From: JANMEX01 sp031423755
GTDB lineage: Bacteria > Pseudomonadota > Alphaproteobacteria > Rhizobiales > Rhizobiaceae
Assembly: GCA_031423755.1 (NCBI GenBank)
Contig: JANPGC010000218.1
Span: 1 to 21,333 of the forward strand
Direction of reading: 5' to 3'
DNA: 21,333 nt
In this document: positions 7,537 to 13,393 of the stretch, piece by piece
How the letters are laid out: each line of letters begins with the position of its first letter
Position numbering within the stretch: the first letter of the stretch is position 1
Notes under the pieces: model-generated
Told to the model about the DNA's origin: nothing
Seen by the model: only the letters and a program-made list of their open reading frames with translations
Database searches by the model: none
Translations under genes and position numbers: made by a program

Positions 7537-8044
7537 GATCCCGCCGCTCATTGTCATGGGCGTTTCGGGATGCGGGAAGTCGAGTGTCGGCGAGGCTCTG
7601 GCTGCGCGTTTTGCCGTGCCTTACATTGAGGGCGACGCCATGCATCCGCCTGCCAACATCGCAAAGATGAGCGCTGGAACACCGCTGAATGATGAGGACC
7701 GTTGGCCTTGGCTGGATGCCTTGTCAGCACGGTTGAAGGCGCAGGCTGCAAAATATGGCGGCGCGATTGCCAGTTGTTCGTCACTGAAAAAGTCCTACCG
7801 CGATCGGCTGCAAGCAGGTTCCGGCCCGCAAACACGCTTCATTTTCCTCGATTGCAGCCGCGAAACGCTGGAGCGCAACCAATCTGCAAGAAAAGGCCAC
7901 TTCATGCCGCCGTCCTTGCTCGACAGTCAGCTGGCAACGCTCGAGCCGCCGTTTGACGAAGCGCGCGCCATAATCATTGATGGCAACCTTCCGTTCAACG
8001 CGGTGATACAGTCGATTTTTGCAAAGCTGGAACAAGGATCCTGA
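7505..8044 (+). CDS. gntK: Gluconokinase (GntK/IdnK family)
   Basis: A 179-residue thermoresistant-type gluconokinase that phosphorylates D-gluconate to 6-phosphogluconate with ATP. The P-loop is MGVSGCGKSS (residues 18-27), followed by the family stretches EGDAMHPPANIAKMSAGTPLNDEDRWPWL (42-70), SCSSLKKSYRDRL (90-102) and RKGHFMPPSLLDSQLATLEPP (129-149), all highly typical. ATG codons at 7490, 7496 and 7505 inside the SDR end, and one at 7556 right at the P-loop, are possible starts. The one at 7505 gives the usual family length, while 7556 would remove the first beta-strand. It lies between the SDR and a beta-hydroxyacid dehydrogenase in a plus operon under operator O3. The product can enter the Entner-Doudoroff or pentose phosphate route, whose genes are not in the window. 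Confidence 0.93.
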   Translation: MSTAASQPRFKIPPLIVMGVSGCGKSSVGEALAARFAVPYIEGDAMHPPANIAKMSAGTPLNDEDRWPWLDALSARLKAQAAKYGGAIASCSSLKKSYRDRLQAGSGPQTRFIFLDCSRETLERNQSARKGHFMPPSLLDSQLATLEPPFDEARAIIIDGNLPFNAVIQSIFAKLEQGS

Positions 8045-8045
8045 G

Positions 8046-8933
8046 ATGGCCGACAGCAAGGTTTCCGTCGCCGTCATCGGTGCAGGCATCATGGGCAGTG
8101 CCATCGCCACGCGGCTGATCGAGTGTGGTCTGGAAGTTCGGGTTTTTGACCTCGATCCGGACAAGGTTGCAGTTCTAGCGGCGAAGGGCGCGCTGTCTTC
8201 GCCGACCGTGGCGGACGCAACGCGGGACAGCAGTTTCATCATCCTCAGCCTCAACCACGCCAACATCGTCCGCGCCGTTGTGTTTGGCGCAGACGGAGTT
8301 TCAAAAGCGGCCGCGCCAGAAAAACTCCTCATCGACATGAGCTCGATTGATCCCGTCGACACGCGCAAGATGGCGGAGAAACTGCACGCGGAAACTGGAA
8401 TGAAATGGGTCGATTGCCCGCTGTCCGGAGGCATGCCGGGTGCTCTTGCCGGACGATTGACCATCATGGCCGGAGGCGATCTGACTGACTTCGAGCGCGC
8501 CCGCACCGTCATGCAGCATCTGGCCGCCAACTACACATTGATGGGTCCGAACGGCGCTGGCCAAACCGTCAAACTGATCAATCAACTTTTCTGCGCCGTG
8601 CAGTTTCAGGCTGTTGCGGAAGCTGTGAAACTGGCTGAAGCAGGCGGCGTCGACGCCGCTGGCATTCCAGCCGCGCTCAAAGGCGGACGGGCGGATTCAG
8701 CCATCATGCAGGAATTCATGGCCAAGTTTGCCCGGCGCGATTACACGCCGACAGGACGCATCGACAACATGATGAAGGACTTGGACTCGCTGCAGTCTTT
8801 CGCCCTGTCCACCCGCACACCGCTGCCGATGACCGGGCAGCTGGTCGAAATCCACCGGCTGCTGTGTGCGGCCGGATTGGGTGCGAAAGACTCCGCCGAA
8901 ATGATGCGCCTGCTCGACGGCGACCTGTCCTGA
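8046..8933 (+). CDS. NAD-type beta-hydroxyacid dehydrogenase (second HIBADH-family enzyme)
   Basis: A 295-residue protein of the 3-hydroxyisobutyrate / 6-phosphogluconate dehydrogenase superfamily. The ATG at 8046 is chosen because an AAGGA lies 7 nt upstream and the Rossmann strand follows at once (KVSVAVIGAGIMGSAI, GAGIMG at 12-17). An acidic residue (VFDLDPDK, D35) ends strand beta-2, in contrast to NRS in the paralogue at 1236-2126, and suggests NAD. The substrate loop DCPLSGGMPGA (123-133) and catalytic K176 (GAGQTVKLINQ) are intact. The start is 1 bp after the gluconokinase stop, so it is the third gene of the SDR-kinase operon. It is too short for a true 6-phosphogluconate dehydrogenase. 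A hydroxyacid or semialdehyde formed from the imported compound is a likely substrate, but its identity is unknown. Confidence 0.9.
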   Translation: MADSKVSVAVIGAGIMGSAIATRLIECGLEVRVFDLDPDKVAVLAAKGALSSPTVADATRDSSFIILSLNHANIVRAVVFGADGVSKAAAPEKLLIDMSSIDPVDTRKMAEKLHAETGMKWVDCPLSGGMPGALAGRLTIMAGGDLTDFERARTVMQHLAANYTLMGPNGAGQTVKLINQLFCAVQFQAVAEAVKLAEAGGVDAAGIPAALKGGRADSAIMQEFMAKFARRDYTPTGRIDNMMKDLDSLQSFALSTRTPLPMTGQLVEIHRLLCAAGLGAKDSAEMMRLLDGDLS

Positions 8934-8970
8934 TCCAATCGATTTAGTTCGGATGCTTCTATATTCGCTG

Positions 8971-9000
8971 TTGACTCTCCGCAAATGTTATCGCTAACAT
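8971..9000 (+). promoter_or_regulatory. Predicted promoter of the CUT2 transporter operon
   Basis: TTGACT (8971-8976), an 18-nt spacer, and TAACAT (8995-9000). The -10 is the right half of operator O4, the same design as at the regulator's own promoter. This fits repression in the absence of inducer. Confidence 0.5.
8985..9000. promoter_or_regulatory. LacI-family operator O4 (transporter promoter, upstream copy)
   Basis: ATGTTATCGCTAACAT, identical to O3 base for base. It overlaps the predicted -10 of the transporter promoter and shares its last two bases with O5. Confidence 0.8.
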
Positions 9001-9014
9001 GTTATCGATAACGG
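8999..9014. promoter_or_regulatory. LacI-family operator O5 (transporter promoter, downstream copy)
   Basis: ATGTTATCGATAACGG has a perfect inner palindrome GTTATCGATAAC; only its outer right flank departs from the other sites. Its centre is 14 bp from that of O4, and it lies 44 bp before the ATPase start. Confidence 0.75.
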
Positions 9015-9057
9015 CGTTTAGACGCCGGTGAGCCGGTCTTTGGGAGGATGAGGCGCA

Positions 9058-10551
9058 TTGCAGGAAAACCTGATCCAGTTCAGGAATATCACCAAGCGTT
9101 TTGGCGGGACCAAGGCGCTGAGCGATGTTTCGCTTGATCTGAAACAGGGCGAAATCCTCGCGCTGCTCGGTGAAAACGGCGCTGGAAAATCGACGCTTAT
9201 CAAGACGCTGGCAGGCATCCACAAGGCCGACGAAGGCGAGATCCTGTTTCGCGGTGAGCCTTATGCGCACCGCCCGCCCAAGCCGAACCAGCGCCAGAAA
9301 GTCGCCTTCATCCATCAGGATCTCGGCCTGATCGAATGGATGACCGTGGCCGAAAATGTCGGTCTGGCGCAGGGCTTTTCACTCAAAAACAGATTGATAG
9401 ACTGGCGTGGTACCGAGATGCGCGCCAAGGCGGCGCTGGAATTGGTCGGCTGCGATTTTGATCCGACCACCCGCGTGCAGGACTTGAGCCGCACCGAGAA
9501 ATCACTGGTTGCCATCGCCCGTGCGCTCGCCGTCGAAGCCGATGTTCTGGTGCTGGACGAGCCGACCGCAAGCCTTCCGGCAGACGAGGTCGAGCGGCTG
9601 TTCGCGGCGCTGCGTCCGCTCAAAGCGCGGGGCGTCGGCATGATTTACGTCTCGCATCGTCTGGATGAGATTTTCAAGATTGCCGACCGTGTCGCGGTCC
9701 TGCGCGATGGCAAACTTGTTGGGGCAAAGCCGGTCAGCGAAACCTCGTCGCGCGATCTGGTGGAGATGATTGTCGGTCGCGCCGCTTCAGAGCTCTTCGT
9801 CAAAGCCAAGACCAGCGCCGGTGCCGTCCGCCTCGCCGTATCCGCTTTGAAAACTGGTGACGCCGGTCCGGTCTCGTTCGAGCTGCGCGAGGGCGAGTTG
9901 TTGGGGCTCGTCGGTTTGCGCGGAGCAGGGCAGGAAACGGTCGGCCGGGCGCTGTTCGGGGCGGAACGCTTCACCGGCTCAGTCAAACTGAATGGCCAGA
10001 CGCCGGACCTGTCTTCAACAATCGCCGCCATGAAATCCGGCGTCGGCCTGATCGCCCGCGACCGCACCGAAGAGTCCGTGGCGCTGTCCCTGTCGATCCG
10101 CGAGAACATGTACATGAATCCCGGCGCATCCGGGCGCAGCTTGCTGTCGTTCATGTCGCCGCGCGTTGAGGCGGAGCACACAAGAATCGCGGGCGCAACG
10201 CTGGGCCTTCGCCCCAATGACCCGTCCCTGCCGATTGAAGCGCTGTCAGGCGGCAATCAGCAAAAGGTGGTCGTGGGCCGCTGGGTGCTGACGGGCCGCA
10301 AACTGCTGATCGCTGAAGACCCGACCGCCGGAGTCGATGTTGGCGCCAAGGCGGAAATCTACAAGCTCATTGCAGGTGCGCTTGAAGCGGGCCTCGCGGT
10401 CATTGTGGTCTCGACAGACTTTGAGGAGGTCGCCCACATTTGCCATCGCGCGCTGGTCTTCTCGCGCGGGCGCATTGTGCAGGAGCTTGAAGGGCAGACG
10501 CTGACCACTGCCTCGCTGATCCACGCGGCCTCGGCCTCTGAAGCTGCATGA
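9058..10551 (+). CDS. CUT2 sugar ABC transporter ATP-binding protein (RbsA-like, two ATPase domains)
   Basis: A 497-residue tandem ATPase of the ribose/xylose (CUT2) importer type, normal length, on the cytoplasmic face of the inner membrane. Domain 1 has Walker A GENGAGKST (38-46), Q-loop HQD (86-88), Walker B VLVLDEPT (163-170) and H-loop H200, but its signature is LSRTEKS (143-149) instead of LSGGxxQ. Domain 2 has a degenerate Walker A without lysine (GLRGAGQETVG, 286-296), a canonical signature LSGGNQQ (396-402) and a swapped Walker B, IAEDPT. One ATP site of the dimer would thus be canonical and the other degenerate. The start is a TTG with GGGAGG about 10 nt upstream; the nearby ATG at 9048 is out of frame. 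It is the first gene of the ATPase-permease-binding-protein operon, with its own promoter and two LacI-type operators. Confidence 0.93.
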   Translation: MQENLIQFRNITKRFGGTKALSDVSLDLKQGEILALLGENGAGKSTLIKTLAGIHKADEGEILFRGEPYAHRPPKPNQRQKVAFIHQDLGLIEWMTVAENVGLAQGFSLKNRLIDWRGTEMRAKAALELVGCDFDPTTRVQDLSRTEKSLVAIARALAVEADVLVLDEPTASLPADEVERLFAALRPLKARGVGMIYVSHRLDEIFKIADRVAVLRDGKLVGAKPVSETSSRDLVEMIVGRAASELFVKAKTSAGAVRLAVSALKTGDAGPVSFELREGELLGLVGLRGAGQETVGRALFGAERFTGSVKLNGQTPDLSSTIAAMKSGVGLIARDRTEESVALSLSIRENMYMNPGASGRSLLSFMSPRVEAEHTRIAGATLGLRPNDPSLPIEALSGGNQQKVVVGRWVLTGRKLLIAEDPTAGVDVGAKAEIYKLIAGALEAGLAVIVVSTDFEEVAHICHRALVFSRGRIVQELEGQTLTTASLIHAASASEAA

Positions 10552-10567
10552 AGAACGGAAACGCCAG

Positions 10568-11638
10568 ATGAATTCGATCCAATCCACAGCGCTTGAGCCC
10601 ACCAAAAGCGAGCTTGCAGGGCTGACCTTTGGCCAGAAGCTCGGGCGGCTCATTCCGGTCTATGGTCTGGTGATTCTGACCGCGTTTTTGATCATCCTGT
10701 TTTCGCTTATGCTGCCCAACACATTCCCGACGTTGCTCAATCTGCGTTCCATCATCTCCGACAAGGCCATCATCGCGCTCCTGTCGCTGGCAGCGATGAT
10801 ACCGATGGCGTCAGGCCGCATTGACCTGACCGTCGGCTACGGCATCGTGCTATGGCACATCCTGGCCATAAGCCTGCAGACAGCTTACGGTCTGCCATGG
10901 CCTTTCGCTGTGCTGATTGTTCTGGTTCTTGGTGCGTTTACCGGCTTTCTCAACGGCCTTTTGGTGGAAGTGGCCAAGATCGACAGCTTCATCGCCACGC
11001 TCGGCACCGGCACAGTCCTCTATGCGCTGGCACTTTGGTATACGGGAGGTCGACAGGTTGTCGGCGAACTTCAAGATGGCTTTCTGGCCTTGAACGGCAC
11101 CATGCTGTTTGGCCTGCCCATTACCGGCTTTTACGTGCTGATTATCGCCTTCGCCATGTGGCTCATTCTCGAGTACACGCCGGTAGGCCGCTACCTCTAC
11201 GCCATCGGCGCAAATCCGAAGGCGGCGGCGCTCAATGGCATCCCCGTGCAGAAATTTGTCATGGGCGCGTTCATCACCTCCGGCCTTCTGGCCGCGCTCA
11301 CCGGCGTGCTGCTCGCCTCCAAACTGCGCATCGGGCAGGCCAGCGTCGGCCTCGAATACCTGTTGCCCGCGCTCGTCGGGGCCTTCCTTGGCTCGACCAC
11401 CATCAAGCCCGGACGGGTCAACGTCTGGGGCACAATGATTGGCGTCATCATTCTCGCCGTCGGCATTTCCGGCATCCAGCAATTCGGCGGCTCGTTCTTT
11501 GTCGAGCCGCTGTTCAACGGCGTCACCCTGCTCGTTGCCATCGGTATTGCAGGCTATGCCCAACGAAAACGCGGGGCTGTCATCAAGCTGCCCCGCCCAA
11601 CGCAATCCCCGTCCGGTGACACCGCCGGTCGGGGCTGA
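10568..11638 (+). CDS. CUT2 sugar ABC transporter permease (RbsC-like)
   Basis: A 356-residue integral membrane protein of the RbsC/XylH permease family with eight to ten hydrophobic segments. Recognisable family parts are LRSIISDKAIIALLSLAAMIPMASGRIDLTVG (58-89), the IDSFIATLGTGTVLYALALWYTGGR loop and the EYTPVGRYLYAIGANPKAAALNGIPV cytoplasmic coupling segment (206-231), which contacts the ATPase. The C-terminal tail is cytoplasmic and basic/proline-rich. It starts 16 bp after the ATPase stop and ends 29 bp before the binding-protein gene, so all three are one operon. It has the substrate profile of sugar or sugar-derivative import, but the substrate is not readable from the permease. A single permease gene is typical, as RbsC forms a homodimer. 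Confidence 0.92.
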   Translation: MNSIQSTALEPTKSELAGLTFGQKLGRLIPVYGLVILTAFLIILFSLMLPNTFPTLLNLRSIISDKAIIALLSLAAMIPMASGRIDLTVGYGIVLWHILAISLQTAYGLPWPFAVLIVLVLGAFTGFLNGLLVEVAKIDSFIATLGTGTVLYALALWYTGGRQVVGELQDGFLALNGTMLFGLPITGFYVLIIAFAMWLILEYTPVGRYLYAIGANPKAAALNGIPVQKFVMGAFITSGLLAALTGVLLASKLRIGQASVGLEYLLPALVGAFLGSTTIKPGRVNVWGTMIGVIILAVGISGIQQFGGSFFVEPLFNGVTLLVAIGIAGYAQRKRGAVIKLPRPTQSPSGDTAGRG

Positions 11639-11667
11639 CTTCAAACGACCACAACGGGAGGACTACC

Positions 11668-12765
11668 ATGATCCGCAGAGATATTTTGAAATACGGCGTC
11701 GCCGCCATTGCATTGACAATGGCCACGCCAGCCTTCGCTGACGCGATGGCCGATGCGCAGGCCGTCGTCGACAAGTACGCCAGCAAGGTTGACAAGTGGG
11801 ACGGCCCGACCACCGGCCCCAAGGGCGCCGAAGGCAAAACCATCGTCATCCTTGCCGCTGACCTGAAGAACGGCGGCATCCTTGGCGTGTCCAAGGGCGT
11901 CGAAGAGGCCGCAGCCGCACTTGGCTGGACGGTCAAGACGCTTGATGGCGCAGGCTCTATCGGCGGTCGCACGGCTGCTTTCGGCCAGGCCATGGCGCTG
12001 AAGCCGGACGGCATCATCATCAACGGCTTTGACGCCGTCGAGCAGAAGCCGGCGATGGAAGCGGCGATGGCTGCAAAGATCCCGATGGTCTCCTGGCACG
12101 CAGGTCCCGGCGTCGGCCCGATTGACGAGGTCGGCGTGATGGCCAACGTCGGCACGGATGCAATGGAAGTCTCCAAGGCCGCTGCTGACTGGGCCTACAT
12201 TGACGCCAAGGGCAAGCCGGGGGTCATCATCTTTACCGATTCGACCTATGCCATTGCCATCGCCAAGGCCGACCGCATGAAGAAGGAAATCGAAGATCTC
12301 GGCGGCACCGTGCTCGAGTATGTCGATACCCCGATTGCCGAGACTTCGCAGCGCATGCCGCAGCTGACCACCTCGCTGCTGCAGAAATACGGCGACGCCT
12401 GGACCCATTCGCTGGCCATCAACGATCTCTACTATGACTTCATGGGCCCATCGCTCGCTGCTGCCGGCAAGAAAGGCACCGATGCACCGATCAACGTTGC
12501 CGCCGGTGACGGTTCGGAATCCGCTTACCAGCGTATCCGCAAGGGAGAGTTCCAGAAGGTCACGGTGGCCGAGCCCTTGAATCTGCAGGGCTGGCAGCTT
12601 GTTGACGAGCTCAACCGCGGCATGGCCGGTGAAAAATGGTCCGGCTACCTCTCGCCGCTCCATGTTGTGACGGCTGACAATGTCGAGTTCGACGGCGGCC
12701 CGAACAACGGCTTTGATCCGGGCAATGGGTATCGCGACGAATACAAAAAAATCTGGGCCAAATGA
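11668..12765 (+). CDS. CUT2 sugar ABC transporter periplasmic binding protein
   Basis: A 365-residue periplasmic binding protein of the RbsB/LacI-like (Peripla_BP_4) fold. A signal peptide is clear: basic MIRRDILKYG, a hydrophobic core VAAIALTMAT, and a PAFA|DA cleavage site after residue 24. The mature protein has the first-lobe strand KTIVILAADLKNGGILGVSKGVEEAAAALGW, the KPDGIIINGFDAVEQKPAMEAAMAAKIPMVSWHAG ligand-loop region and the VAAGDGSESAYQRIRKGEFQKVTVAEP second-lobe region. The start has a strong GGGAGGA 5 nt upstream, fitting a highly translated component. The gene is last in the operon. The ligand is unknown; the operator sites and enzyme neighbours suggest an idonate, gluconate, ketogluconate or a lactone/sugar precursor. 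The stop codon is overlapped by a long palindromic element. Confidence 0.92.
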   Translation: MIRRDILKYGVAAIALTMATPAFADAMADAQAVVDKYASKVDKWDGPTTGPKGAEGKTIVILAADLKNGGILGVSKGVEEAAAALGWTVKTLDGAGSIGGRTAAFGQAMALKPDGIIINGFDAVEQKPAMEAAMAAKIPMVSWHAGPGVGPIDEVGVMANVGTDAMEVSKAAADWAYIDAKGKPGVIIFTDSTYAIAIAKADRMKKEIEDLGGTVLEYVDTPIAETSQRMPQLTTSLLQKYGDAWTHSLAINDLYYDFMGPSLAAAGKKGTDAPINVAAGDGSESAYQRIRKGEFQKVTVAEPLNLQGWQLVDELNRGMAGEKWSGYLSPLHVVTADNVEFDGGPNNGFDPGNGYRDEYKKIWAK

Positions 12766-12885
12766 GAATTTGCCTTGGCGGCCATCTAGCGGCGTCTTGC
12801 TGTGCGCCGGTGCTCATGGACTTAAAGTCCATTCCGCTCCGGTGCTCGCAAGTCACCGCTATCTGACTCGCCAAACCAAATTCTC
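12764..12885. repeat. Long imperfect palindrome (MITE/REP-like intergenic element)
   Basis: Left end GAGAATTTGCCTTGGCG (12764-12780) matches the reverse complement of the right end CGCCAAACCAAATTCTC (12869-12885) at 15 of 17 positions. The whole 122-bp stretch folds on itself with scattered mismatches. The centre is a perfect 8-bp stem, ATGGACTT / AAGTCCAT, around one A (12816-12832). CCGGTGCTC occurs twice in direct orientation, at 12807-12815 and 12839-12847. The left end starts on the second base of the binding-protein stop codon. I see no coding frame and no U-tract. It may be a repetitive element, an RNA 3'-end hairpin of the transporter mRNA, or both. Confidence 0.65.
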
Positions 12886-12967
12886 GCATTGAGCGTGAAC
12901 AAGACAAACTCAACTCCGGCAGCAAAATGTGCTGCCGGAACGTATCACTCGTGTCGAAAGTCTGGCC

Positions 12968-13300
12968 ATGATCATTCGCTATGCCCTGTTTGAAGGCACA
13001 ATTCACGAAGGGCGCGAGTCTGAGTTTCGCGCCTTTGTGAAGGAACGCCTCGTGCCTTTGTGGACACAGTTCCCCGGCGCTGAGGAGGTGCGGGTACTGG
13101 ATGGCATGGACCGCGACGAAGGCGCGCCGGTTTACGCCATGGCGCTTGCCATCCGCTATCCGGACATGGCTGCTGTTGACAAGGCTCTGCGATCAGATGT
13201 GCGGCTCCAGAGCCGCGAGGTGACAGGCGAACTGTTGAAAATGTTCACTGGCAAAGTCCACCACCATTTGTTTTCCGCCAGCCAGTACACTACAACCTGA
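12968..13300 (+). CDS. Small conserved protein, probable ferredoxin-like (Dabb/EthD/ABM-type) fold
   Basis: A 110-residue soluble protein, MIIRYALFEGTIHEGRESEFRAFVKERLVPLWTQFPGAEEVRVLDG..., with a beta-alpha-beta pattern: strand IIRYALFEG, helix EGRESEFRAFVKERLVPLWTQFP, strands EEVRVLDGM and VYAMALAIRYP, helix DMAAVDKALRS. This resembles the dimeric alpha+beta barrel superfamily that includes EthD-like and antibiotic-biosynthesis monooxygenase proteins, but I do not recognise a specific family and no catalytic residues can be named. The ATG at 12968 is used because it begins exactly at the first strand; a GTG at 12929 would add 13 residues. It lies downstream of the transporter and its palindrome, and may be read with it or alone. 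Histidines cluster at the C-terminus (KVHHHLFSASQ). Confidence 0.72.
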   Translation: MIIRYALFEGTIHEGRESEFRAFVKERLVPLWTQFPGAEEVRVLDGMDRDEGAPVYAMALAIRYPDMAAVDKALRSDVRLQSREVTGELLKMFTGKVHHHLFSASQYTTT

Positions 13301-13393
13301 GCCACTGGTCAGGCGAACGCAAACGCACATTCTCCTTGACGAGACAGGACCGCCGGGCGCTCAATTGCCGCGTTGGCAGGAAAGTCAAATGTC

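Noticed and set aside
11641..12663. A 340-codon open frame on the minus strand
   Set aside because: It is antisense to the binding-protein gene, which has a signal peptide, ribosome site and family motifs; no recognisable protein features are seen in the antisense frame.
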